Shown here piece after piece: positions 29,829-37,714 of a DNA stretch of 64,000 nt (within the stretch, counting starts at the first letter, position 1; each line of letters starts with the position of its first letter). A program made the position numbers and the translations under genes. A model generated the notes under the pieces. It was not told the DNA's origin. It did not search any database and was given only the letters and a program-made list of their open reading frames with translations. This DNA is from Methylobacterium sp. (GTDB taxonomy: Bacteria > Pseudomonadota > Alphaproteobacteria > Rhizobiales > Beijerinckiaceae), in the NCBI RefSeq assembly GCF_028290105.1, contig NZ_JAQGKL010000154.1, forward strand, positions 1 through 64,000, given 5' to 3'.

Positions 29829-31109
29829 TCAGTCGACCCACTCGCCGGCCCGCATCACCGGGATGGCGCGCCCCTCGGCGGAGAGGCCGTCGACGTCGAT
29901 CCGGTCGGAGCCGATCATCCAGTCGATGTGGATCAGGCTGCGGTTGGCGCCGCGCGCCGCGAGATCGTCCTCGCTGTAATCCGCCCCGCCGTTGCGAAAA
30001 CACTTGCTGTAGGCCTGGCCCAGGGCGATGTGGCTCGCGGCGTTCTCGTCGTAGAGGGTGTTGTAGAACAAGAGCCCCGAGGCCGAGATCGCCGAAGAGG
30101 CGGGCACCAGGGCCACCTCACCCAGGTGCCTCGCGCCCGCGTCGGTCTCCAGCACCTTGGCGAGCACGTCGTTACCGGTCCGGGCGCTCGCCTCGACGAT
30201 GCGGCCCCCCTCGAAGCGCACCGTGATGCCGTCGATCAGGGTGCCCTGGTAGGAGAGCGGCTTGGTGCTGGTGACGGTGCCGTCGACCCGGTCCTTGTGG
30301 GGGGTGGTGAACACCTCCTCGGTGGGGATGTTGGCGTTGCAGACGATGCCACTTCGCGAGGCCGAGGCACCGCCGCACCATTCGTGATCGTCGGCCAGCC
30401 CTACGGTGAGATCGGTGCCGGGCCCGCCGAAGCGCAGGGCCGCGAAGCGGTGCGCGTTGAGCGCGTGCATGCGGGTGTGAAGGGCCGCGTTGTGCGCCTC
30501 CCAGGCCGCCACCGGATCGGGCCCGTCCACCCGCGAGGCGGCGAAGATCGCATCCCACAGGCGGGACACGGCCTCGGCCTCGGGCAGGTCCGGGAACACC
30601 GTGCGGGCCCAGGGCGTGGTCGCCGCCGAGACGATGGTCCAGTTCGTGGAGAAATTGGCGATGAGTTCGAGGGCCGGCACGTAGGCCTTCGAGCGGGCGC
30701 GGTTGGCGCGCGCGACCTTCGTCGAATCCTGGCCCGCCAGCAGGGACGGGTCGTCGCCCGCGATGGCGAGGCGGGCCGCGCCGTTGCGATAGGCCTCGGC
30801 CATGCCCGCGTAGAGCCAGCCGGCGGCCGTATCGAAGGCCTCGTCGGGGGCATGGGCGAAACGCGCCAGGGTGGCGGCGTCGTCCGAGTAGAAGGTGGTG
30901 ACGAGGGAGGCGCCGGCCCGATAGGCCTCCTCCGTGATGGCGCGGGCGAGCGGCACCGTCTCGAGGGGCGCGGTGATCACCAGTTCCTGGCCCGCCCTCA
31001 GGCCGAGCCCAACCTTGACGGCGACCTCCGCGAGGCGCTGCAAACGCTCGGCGTGCAGCGGTGCGCTCGACGGCGCGGCCCCGTGGGCTGTCTGCGCGAT
31101 CCCGTCCAT
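29829..31109 (-). CDS. M29-family aminopeptidase (aminopeptidase T-like)
   Basis: This 426-residue metallopeptidase is of the thermophilic aminopeptidase (M29) family, which releases N-terminal residues from peptides in the cytoplasm. Expected dimetal-ligand regions are present: IPTEEVFTTPHKDRVDG, LGEVALVPASS, HIALGQAYSKC and HIDWMIGSDRIDVDG. Length matches the family (about 410). The C-terminus EGRAIPVMRAGEWV is typical. Confidence 0.92.
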   Translation of the reverse strand: MDGIAQTAHGAAPSSAPLHAERLQRLAEVAVKVGLGLRAGQELVITAPLETVPLARAITEEAYRAGASLVTTFYSDDAATLARFAHAPDEAFDTAAGWLYAGMAEAYRNGAARLAIAGDDPSLLAGQDSTKVARANRARSKAYVPALELIANFSTNWTIVSAATTPWARTVFPDLPEAEAVSRLWDAIFAASRVDGPDPVAAWEAHNAALHTRMHALNAHRFAALRFGGPGTDLTVGLADDHEWCGGASASRSGIVCNANIPTEEVFTTPHKDRVDGTVTSTKPLSYQGTLIDGITVRFEGGRIVEASARTGNDVLAKVLETDAGARHLGEVALVPASSAISASGLLFYNTLYDENAASHIALGQAYSKCFRNGGADYSEDDLAARGANRSLIHIDWMIGSDRIDVDGLSAEGRAIPVMRAGEWVD

Positions 31110-31202
31110 GCTTTTCTCCCGGTCCTACCTCGAGCGTCCCGCGCTCAAGATCGGGTCCCGGGACCGCAGGTCAAGCCTCGACGGGCCGACCGGTCTGGGT
31201 GC

Positions 31203-31496
31203 TCAAGCGGCGCGCGACCAGGTGATCTCGCCGAGGTTCTCGCGGAAGGCGAAGCGCAGGAGATGGTCGGAGACCACGTTCTCGAGGCGCGTCAGCGCCG
31301 CCGGATCGGGGGTCGCCACCCGCATCAGCAGGGCGTCGGGACCGGCCTCGAAGGTGCAGACCCGGTCCTCGCCGAACGGCACGCGGCCGGCCGCATCGGT
31401 GGCTTCCACCGGGAATTTGTGGCTCCAGTGGCGGCAGAGTTGCTTCAGGTAGCGGCTCGCCTCGGCCGTCGGAACTCTCGCCTGGGAAGTCGGCAT
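31203..31496 (-). CDS. DUF2218 protein
   Basis: This 97-residue protein reads RYLKQLCRHWSHKFPVEATD, then EAGPDALLMRVATPDPAALTRLENVVSDHLLRFAFRE, which matches DUF2218. Some relatives sit beside siderophore or iron genes, but none is present here. The ATG at 31496 is preferred over the track start at 31535. It stands alone on the minus strand. Confidence 0.8.
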   Translation of the reverse strand: MPTSQARVPTAEASRYLKQLCRHWSHKFPVEATDAAGRVPFGEDRVCTFEAGPDALLMRVATPDPAALTRLENVVSDHLLRFAFRENLGEITWSRAA

Positions 31497-31778
31497 CGAA
31501 CGCGTCTCCTGCTCGGTCTTCGGTCGTCGACCCACCCCGGCGGGCCGCCGTGTCGCGATGGCGCTGTCCTCTCCGATGAGAGGGCGAAAGGGTTAAGGCC
31601 GGGCTAACCCGCCGCAGCGCACCCAACCCGCCACCGTTGCGGTTCAAACTCTTACTCTGACCAGCGCAGCCGATTTATGGCGCGTTGCGGTCAACAATCT
31701 GACGTCTCTTTGTGCGACGCACAATAGTAATCCCGCAGCCCGCGACGGAGTTCCGGCTAAATTTTTGTTGATGCCGGT

Positions 31779-33230
31779 TCAAACGTCGAAGCCCGGCCTG
31801 ACTTCGCCGGGCAGGACTTTGATGGGCAGGACTTTGCCCGGATTGAGGATGTTCCGCGGATCGAGGGCCGCCTTGAGGGTGCGCATCAGGTCGAGGGCGA
31901 CCGGATCGGCATAGCGCCCGAGTTCCTCGCGCTTCAGCAGGCCGACGCCGTGTTCGGCGGCGATGGATCCGTCGAGGGCGTACACGATGTCGTGCACGAT
32001 CCGGTTGAAGGGCTCCCACAGGGCCAGGAAGGCGGCCCGGTCCATGCCGACCGGCTGGCTCAGGTTGAAGTGGATGTTGCCGTCGCCGAAATGCCCGAAG
32101 GCGCAGACGCGCAGGCCCGGCAACGCAGCCTCGCAGGCTCGCGTGGCCCGGTCGAGGAATTCGGGCAGGCGCGAGAGCGGCACCGAGACGTCGTGCTTGA
32201 TCGAGCCGCCCTCGGCCTTCTGGACCTCGGACAGGCTCTCGCGCAGGTCCCAGAAATCGCGAGCCTGCGCCTCGCTCGACGCAAGGGCGGCATCCCCGAT
32301 CCGGTCTTCGCCATGCGCCCGGGCGAGCATCGCCGCCAGGAATTCGCCGGCGTCCTCGTCGGGCCGCGTGGTGGAGACCTCCACCAGGGCATAGGCCCCG
32401 TGGCTGCCCGCCAGGGGCGGCCGGGCCCCGGCGCGATGGCGCAGGACGATCTCCAGCCCGAAGGGCACCATGTACTCGAAGGCGGTGAGCGCCGCCCCGG
32501 CCTCGTCCCGCAGCGCCCGGAACAGGCCGAGCGCGGCCTCGGCGGAGGCGAGGCCCACGAAGGCCACCGCGCGCGACAAGGGCCGCGGGTGGAGCTTCAG
32601 CACCGCCGCCGTGATCAGTCCCAGGGTGCCCTCGGAGCCGAGGAAGAGGTGCTTGAGGTCGTAGCCCGCATTGTCCTTGCGCAGGCCCTTGAGCCCGTTC
32701 CAGACCCGGCCGTCGGCCAGCACCACCTCGAGCCCGAGGACGAGGTCGCGGGCATTGCCGTAGGCGAGCACCGCCGTGCCGCCCGCGTTGGTGGAGAGGT
32801 TGCCACCGATGCGGCACGAGCCCTCGGAGGCCAGCGAGAGCGGGAACAGCATCCCGGCGGCCTCCGCCGCAGCCTGCACCTCGCTGAGCACCATGCCGGC
32901 CTCCACGGTGATGCTGGCATTCACCGGATCGACCGCGCGCAGGCGCGTCAGCCGCGCCATGGAGACGACGATGCCCCCCTGCGGCAGCCCCCCGCCGACA
33001 TGGCCGGTATTGCCTCCCTGCGCCACCACGGCCACGCCCGCCTCGGCGCAGGCCCGCACCGTGAAGGCGACCTCGGCGGTGTCGGCCGGCCGCACCACCG
33101 CGAGGGCGTGGCCCCGGCGCAGGCCCCGCGTCTCCGAAAGGTAGGGAGCGAGGTCGGCGGCATCCGTGAGGACATGGGCGCGCCCGAGTCGCTCGGTGAG
33201 ACGGGTCAGAAGGGCGGGTGCGTCGGTCAC
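31779..33230 (-). CDS. FAD-linked 2-hydroxyacid dehydrogenase (GlcD/D2HGDH-like)
   Basis: This VAO-family flavoenzyme of about 483 residues oxidises 2-hydroxyacids such as D-lactate, glycolate or D-2-hydroxyglutarate. The FAD-binding half contains VVAQGGNTGHVGGGLPQGGIVVSM and IGGNLSTNAGGTAVLAYGNARDLVLGLEVVL. The C-terminal half contains FGHFGDGNIHFNLSQP and SIAAEHGVGLLKREEL, which supply metal and substrate ligands. The start is uncertain. The GTG at 33230 opens VTDAPALLTRL, near the family start, while the ATG at 33347 adds 39 doubtful residues. Confidence 0.88.
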   Translation of the reverse strand: MTDAPALLTRLTERLGRAHVLTDAADLAPYLSETRGLRRGHALAVVRPADTAEVAFTVRACAEAGVAVVAQGGNTGHVGGGLPQGGIVVSMARLTRLRAVDPVNASITVEAGMVLSEVQAAAEAAGMLFPLSLASEGSCRIGGNLSTNAGGTAVLAYGNARDLVLGLEVVLADGRVWNGLKGLRKDNAGYDLKHLFLGSEGTLGLITAAVLKLHPRPLSRAVAFVGLASAEAALGLFRALRDEAGAALTAFEYMVPFGLEIVLRHRAGARPPLAGSHGAYALVEVSTTRPDEDAGEFLAAMLARAHGEDRIGDAALASSEAQARDFWDLRESLSEVQKAEGGSIKHDVSVPLSRLPEFLDRATRACEAALPGLRVCAFGHFGDGNIHFNLSQPVGMDRAAFLALWEPFNRIVHDIVYALDGSIAAEHGVGLLKREELGRYADPVALDLMRTLKAALDPRNILNPGKVLPIKVLPGEVRPGFDV

Positions 33231-33373
33231 GAAGAGGTCTCGCGCGGGCGGTGGGGACCAGCTGGGATGGCGCGGCCGGGTCCAGCCCCTATGATAGGGG
33301 AGGCGGTGCGCCCTGTGCAGGGCGAGGAACGGGGCGCTCCGCCGCATCCGCCATCTGTCGAGGTTGGAATCCC

Positions 33374-34072
33374 ATGTTGTCCGTGATCCCGAACCCGCCC
33401 CGCATCGCCCTGCCGATCGTCGGCAGCGACGACCTGTTCCCGGTCCGGCGGGTCTATTGCGTCGGGCGCAACTACGCGGCCCACGCCCGCGAGATGGGCA
33501 AGGACCCCGACCGCGAGCCGCCGTTCTTCTTCATGAAACCCGCCGACACCCTGCAGGTCGTGGCTGGCACGGAGGCGGTCGATCACCCCTATCCGCCGCG
33601 CACGGAGAACTACCATTTCGAGGTGGAGATGGTGGCGGCCCTGGCGCTCGGCGGCCGCGACATCCCGGAGACGGACGCCCTCGGGCACGTCTACGGCTAC
33701 GCGGTCGGCCTCGACATGACCCGGCGCGACGTCCAGGACGAGGCCAAGCGCCTGGCGCGGCCCTGGGATCTCGCCAAATCCGCCGATGCCTCGGCGCCGG
33801 TCGGGCCGCTGCATCCGGCCTCCGCGATCGGGCATCCGACCCGGGGCGCCATCACCCTGGCGGTGGACGCGGCGGAACGCCAGCGCGGCGACCTCTCGGA
33901 GATGATCTGGTCGCTTCCCGAGCAGATCGCGCTGCTCTCGACCTATTTCGAGTTGCATCCGGGCGACCTCATCTTCACCGGCACGCCGTCCGGCGTCGGC
34001 GCGGTCAAGCGGGGCGAGACCATGCACGCGGCCATCGACGGCCTCGGCGCCATCCATCTCCACGTGGTCTGA
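33374..34072 (+). CDS. Fumarylacetoacetate hydrolase family protein
   Basis: This 232-residue protein has the FAH fold, which hydrolyses or decarboxylates beta-diketo or acylpyruvate substrates with a divalent metal. It shows VYCVGRNYAAHAREMG, the metal ligands in ENYHFEVEMVAAL and YGYAVGLDMTRRDVQ, and HPGDLIFTGTPSGVGAVKRGE. This short form is closest to acylpyruvase (FAHD1/YcgM-like) proteins. The ATG at 33374 removes 52 spurious residues from the track frame. Confidence 0.92.
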   Translation: MLSVIPNPPRIALPIVGSDDLFPVRRVYCVGRNYAAHAREMGKDPDREPPFFFMKPADTLQVVAGTEAVDHPYPPRTENYHFEVEMVAALALGGRDIPETDALGHVYGYAVGLDMTRRDVQDEAKRLARPWDLAKSADASAPVGPLHPASAIGHPTRGAITLAVDAAERQRGDLSEMIWSLPEQIALLSTYFELHPGDLIFTGTPSGVGAVKRGETMHAAIDGLGAIHLHVV

Positions 34073-34075
34073 GGG

Positions 34076-34552
34076 TTGATCCTCGACCATTCCTGGGCCC
34101 GGCGGCTGTTCCACCTCGGGGCGCTGGCAACCCGCGGCATGACGCTCGGCGTGCGCGGGGCCGCCATCGACGAGGCGGGTCGGGTTTGCCTCGTGCGGCA
34201 CACCTACGTGGCGGGCTGGCACCTGCCGGGCGGGGGCATCGAGGCGGGGGAGAGCGCGGCGGAGGCGATGATCCGCGAGTTCCGCGAGGAGGCCGAGATC
34301 GTGGTCGATCCTGCGCAGCCCCTGCGGCTGCACGGGTTCTACCACAACCGGGCGGCGGCCGGCCGCGACCACGTCGCGCTCTACGTCGCCCCCGCCTTTT
34401 CGGTGCGCGCCCCGAAGGCGCCGGACCGGGAGATCGCGGCCTGCGGGTTCTTTCCCCTCGACGCGCTCCCGCCGGAAACCACCCAAGCCACCCGTGTGCG
34501 CCTGCGCGAGATCCGGGAGGGCCTGCCGCCCGCCGCGCAGTGGCAGCCTTAG
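34076..34552 (+). CDS. Nudix hydrolase
   Basis: This 158-residue protein has a Nudix box, GGGIEAGESAAEAMIREFREEAEI, complete except that the late Gly is Ala. Ahead of it come RGMTLGVRGAAIDEAGRVCLVRHTYVAGWHLPGG, typical of an alphaproteobacterial Nudix subgroup. A TTG at 34076 is taken as start because the N-terminal WARRLFHLGALATRGM is conserved in related proteins. The ATG at 34139 is the alternative. It follows the FAH-family gene by 3 bases. Confidence 0.85.
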   Translation: MILDHSWARRLFHLGALATRGMTLGVRGAAIDEAGRVCLVRHTYVAGWHLPGGGIEAGESAAEAMIREFREEAEIVVDPAQPLRLHGFYHNRAAAGRDHVALYVAPAFSVRAPKAPDREIAACGFFPLDALPPETTQATRVRLREIREGLPPAAQWQP

Positions 34553-34662
34553 ACGCCGGCAAACAGGCGCCGGATTCAGCGCTTGCAACACCCGGCGGAA
34601 TGGTGTTTAGAGACGCCGTCCGGGGCCGCCGGCGGGTCTATCCATCGGCGGTACGGTTGTGA

Positions 34663-34737
34663 GCGGGTGTAGCTCAGGGGTAGAGCACAACCTTGCCAAG
34701 GTTGGGGTCGAGGGTTCGAATCCCTTCGCCCGCTCCA
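34663..34737 (+). tRNA. tRNA-Gly (anticodon GCC), copy 1
   Basis: GCGGGTGTAGCTC begins the cloverleaf and CGCCCGCTCCA closes it, with an encoded CCA end. The anticodon loop is CTTGCCAAG, within the stem ACCTTGCCAAGGT. The T arm is GAGGGTTCGAATCCCTT. All arms pair. An identical copy lies 176 bases on. Confidence 0.97.
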
Positions 34738-34838
34738 ATTTACCGAACGAGACGACCGAAGCGGCGCCGTTGCAGAGCGGCGTCATCCTTCGTTGAGACG
34801 ACGATCCGTCATGGGTTCGCCCGCCAGGACGGTTGTGA

Positions 34839-34913
34839 GCGGGTGTAGCTCAGGGGTAGAGCACAACCTTGCCAAGGTTGGGGTCGAGGGTTCGAATCCC
34901 TTCGCCCGCTCCA
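34839..34913 (+). tRNA. tRNA-Gly (anticodon GCC), copy 2
   Basis: The sequence is identical to copy 1 over the full 75 bases, including the encoded CCA. The short leader GGTTGTGA in front of each copy is also the same, which shows that the duplicated unit reached slightly beyond the gene. Spurious ORFs cross it. Confidence 0.97.
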
Positions 34914-34941
34914 GTTTCCTTCTCCGATCCATCGCGACATA

Positions 34942-35949
34942 TCAGGCGTCCTCCGGGGCGCCGTTCGTGTTTGTGGTCGCCCCCGCGCGGTAGGCGGACG
35001 GCGTCACCGAGAACCGCCGCCGGAAGTGCCGGCGCAGGGTGGCGGCCGTGGCGAAGCCCGCCGCCTCGGCGACCGCCTCCAGGGCCCGGTCCGGTTGCTC
35101 CAGGAGGTCGCGGGCCCGGTCGAGGCGAAGGCCGAGCAGCCACCGGGCCGGTGTGGTCCCCGTCGCGGCCGAGAAGCGGCGCAGCAGCGTGCGCCGGCTC
35201 ATCCCGGCCCGTGTCGCGAGGGTGGCGATCGGCCAGTCGCGGCCCGGCTCCGCCCGCATCGCATCGAGCAGCGGCCCGAGCCGCGCGGCCTCGTGCACGA
35301 CCGGCACGGGCTCGGCGACGATCTGCGCCTGCGCGCCGTCGCGGTGGGGCGGCACCACGAGGCGGCGCGCGACCCGGTTGGCGGCGGCGGCACCGAAATC
35401 GCGGCGCACGAGGTGCAGGCAGAGGTCGATCCCGGCGGCGCTGCCGGCGGAGGTCAGGATCGCGCCCTCGTCGACGTAGAGCACATCCGGGACGAAGCGG
35501 ATGCCGGGATGCCGCTCGGCCAGCGCGCGGGCGTGGCGCCAATGGGTGGTGGCGCGCCGCCCCTCCAGCAACCCGGAGGCGGCCAGGACGAAGACGCCGG
35601 AGCAGATCGACAGGATGCGGGCCCCGCGCTCCGCCGCCGCGCGCAGCGCCGTGACGAGGGGCTCGGGCACCGGCATCCCGGGTCCGCGCCAGCCCGGCAC
35701 CACGATGGTGCCGGCCTGCTCGAAGAGGTCGAGCCCGCCGTCGGCGAGGATGCGCACGCCGCCCTCCGCCCGCATCGGGCCGGGATCGAGGCCGGCCACC
35801 GCGAAGCGGTACCATGCCTCGCCCATCTCGGGGCGCGGCAGGCCGAAGATCTCGACGGCGACCCCGAACTCGAAGGTGCAGAGCCCGTCATAGGCCAGCA
35901 CCACCACGAGGCGACGGGCGGGGGAGAGGGGCACCTGCGGCTTTGGCAT
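34942..35949 (-). CDS. ftrA: AraC-type regulator with DJ-1/PfpI domain (FtrA/GlxA-like)
   Basis: This 335-residue regulator has an N-terminal DJ-1/PfpI-like domain: VVVLAYDGLCTFEFGVAVEIFGLPRPE, and SICSGVFVLAASGLLEGRRATTHW with the nucleophile-elbow Cys. The C-terminal AraC DNA-binding domain has two helix-turn-helix units (IATLATRAGMSRRTLLRRF and VAEAAGFATAATLRRHF). This is the GlxA/FtrA type. It is divergent from a rhodanese gene, 104 bases away, a likely target. The ATG at 35949 removes 23 spurious residues. Confidence 0.9.
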   Translation of the reverse strand: MPKPQVPLSPARRLVVVLAYDGLCTFEFGVAVEIFGLPRPEMGEAWYRFAVAGLDPGPMRAEGGVRILADGGLDLFEQAGTIVVPGWRGPGMPVPEPLVTALRAAAERGARILSICSGVFVLAASGLLEGRRATTHWRHARALAERHPGIRFVPDVLYVDEGAILTSAGSAAGIDLCLHLVRRDFGAAAANRVARRLVVPPHRDGAQAQIVAEPVPVVHEAARLGPLLDAMRAEPGRDWPIATLATRAGMSRRTLLRRFSAATGTTPARWLLGLRLDRARDLLEQPDRALEAVAEAAGFATAATLRRHFRRRFSVTPSAYRAGATTNTNGAPEDA

Positions 35950-36053
35950 GAACGCAACGCTAACTGGCAATCCGGCCCGGCGCCAAGCTGCACGCCCGAA
36001 GCTAGACCTGTCCTCCACCGCCTCCTGTCCTCCACCAACCCGGAGACGCCAAG

Positions 36054-36521
36054 ATGAGCCTCGTGAGCGCCGTTCCCGCCAGCCCGTCCGCGATCGCGCG
36101 CGAGCATTTCCGCCGCCGCCTGGGATTGGAGACCGACTGTGCCGAGGTGGCGGCGGCGCTGGAGGGCGGCCCCGTCGACTTCGTGCTGCTCCACGTGGCG
36201 GGCTCGCAGGCGGCGTTCGAGGCGCGCCACGTTCCCGGTGCGGTGTACCTGCCCCATCGCCTGATCACGGCCGAGCGCGTGGCCGCCTGGCCCGCGGATA
36301 CGCTGTTCGTGGTCTATTGCGCCGGGCCGCATTGCAACGGCGCCGACCGGGCGGCTTTGCGGCTCGCCGAACTCGGACGGCCGGTGAAGCTCATGCTCGG
36401 GGGCCTCACGGGTTGGGCGGACGAGGGGCTGGCTTTCGCGCGAGGTGCCACGGTGCCGCCCATCGAATCCCACGATGAGCCGTGCGATTACGCCTGTTCT
36501 TTCAAGCTTTCTTTACCATAG
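36054..36521 (+). CDS. Rhodanese-domain protein
   Basis: This 155-residue single-domain rhodanese has the active-site loop VVYCAGPHCNGADRAA, with Cys as persulfide carrier, and the family pattern FEARHVPGAVYLPHRLI. There is no signal peptide, so it is cytoplasmic. The extra cysteines in the C-terminal tail (EPCDYACSF) are unusual for the family. It is divergent from the FtrA-like regulator, an arrangement that suggests local control. Confidence 0.88.
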   Translation: MSLVSAVPASPSAIAREHFRRRLGLETDCAEVAAALEGGPVDFVLLHVAGSQAAFEARHVPGAVYLPHRLITAERVAAWPADTLFVVYCAGPHCNGADRAALRLAELGRPVKLMLGGLTGWADEGLAFARGATVPPIESHDEPCDYACSFKLSLP

Positions 36522-36577
36522 CGGAGACAAATGTTGTCGGCGGGGCAGCACCGGATTCCGCCCCCAGCCGGACGGCC

Positions 36578-37714
36578 ATGTTCCTCTTCACCACGCCCAC
36601 CGCCAACCCCCGCGACACCGGCGCCAGCCGGGACGCGGGCACGCGCGATCCGGCGGGTGCGACCGGGCGGGCCGCCGGGTCGAACGGGGTCGTCCAGGCG
36701 ATCCGCGACGGGGCGCAGACCTCGGGTGCCGGCTTCGACTATCTCCTCGCCACGGCCCAGCGCGAATCCTCCCTCGACCCTTCCGCCAAAGCCGGGACCT
36801 CCTCGGCCACCGGGCTGTTCCAATTCATCGAGCAGACCTGGCTCGGCACCATGAAGAATGCCGGCCCCCGGCTCGGCCTCTCGACCTATGCGGACGCGAT
36901 CACCAAGGGGGCCGACGGCACCTACACGGTGAGCGACGCCGGCGCCCGGCAGACCATCCTCGACCTCCGGCGCGACCCGAAGATCGCCGCCACCATGGCG
37001 GGCGCGCTCACCGAGCGGAACCGCGAGACCCTGACGGCGGCCCTCGGGCGCGAGCCGACGGGCGGCGACCTCTACGCCGCCCACGTCCTCGGCGCGCGGG
37101 GCGCGGCGTCCCTGATCTCGACGGCGCAGGCGAGCCCGGCCCGGGCCGCCGCCCTCGACATGCCGGAGGCGGCCGCCGCCAACCGCGGCCTGTTCTACGA
37201 CAGGTCCGGGCGCCCGCGCGGCGCGGCCGAGCTCTACGCGCATCTGGCGACCGCCCGCACGGGCGCACAGCCGGCCGCGTCCACCGCCACGATCGCGCTG
37301 CCCGAGGGCACCACCGCCTACGCCTCCCTCAACGAGGGGGGCCTGCGCTCGATGTTCCAGACCGACCCGCGCCAGCAGGGCGGCGTCTCCGCCGGCGTCG
37401 CGCGCCTGTGGCAGGCGCGCGGCCAGGATACGGGCAGGCAGGAGATGAGCGGGCAGCCGGCAGGCAACCCGCAGGCGAGCCGCAGCGCCCCGACCTATTT
37501 CCCGCGCTCGGACGGCACCGACACCGCCCCGGCACCGACCGTGGCGACCGGCACCGATCCCGCCCCCGCCGCCACGATCCCGGCTCCCGGCGCCGCCCTG
37601 GTCGGCGCGCCGCTGCCGCCGCGCCGGCCGGCGGAATTCGGTGCCTCGGGCCAGGCGCCCCGGCCGGGCGCGCCCCTCGACCTGTCCCTCTTCACGATCC
37701 GGAGCGGCTCATGA
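36578..37714 (+). CDS. Transglycosylase-like protein
   Basis: This 378-residue protein has an SLT-like lysozyme-fold domain, with LLATAQRESSLDPSAKAGTSSATGLFQFIEQTWLG where the Glu in RESSL is the probable catalytic acid. The C-terminal half is Pro/Ala-rich and disordered ([25 protein letters not shown]). There is no obvious signal peptide. The ATG at 36578 is preferred over the track start at 36482. Its stop overlaps the start of the DUF2336 gene by 4 bases. Confidence 0.78.
   Translation: MFLFTTPTANPRDTGASRDAGTRDPAGATGRAAGSNGVVQAIRDGAQTSGAGFDYLLATAQRESSLDPSAKAGTSSATGLFQFIEQTWLGTMKNAGPRLGLSTYADAITKGADGTYTVSDAGARQTILDLRRDPKIAATMAGALTERNRETLTAALGREPTGGDLYAAHVLGARGAASLISTAQASPARAAALDMPEAAAANRGLFYDRSGRPRGAAELYAHLATARTGAQPAASTATIALPEGTTAYASLNEGGLRSMFQTDPRQQGGVSAGVARLWQARGQDTGRQEMSGQPAGNPQASRSAPTYFPRSDGTDTAPAPTVATGTDPAPAATIPAPGAALVGAPLPPRRPAEFGASGQAPRPGAPLDLSLFTIRSGS

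Noticed and set aside
31950-33386. 478-residue plus-strand ORF across the FAD-linked oxidase
   Set aside because: It is antisense to a well-supported VAO-family gene and has shadow composition.
34663-34913. Tandem tRNA-Gly genes as an integration site of a mobile element
   Set aside because: No integrase, no partial tRNA repeat at a distance and no change in gene content nearby.
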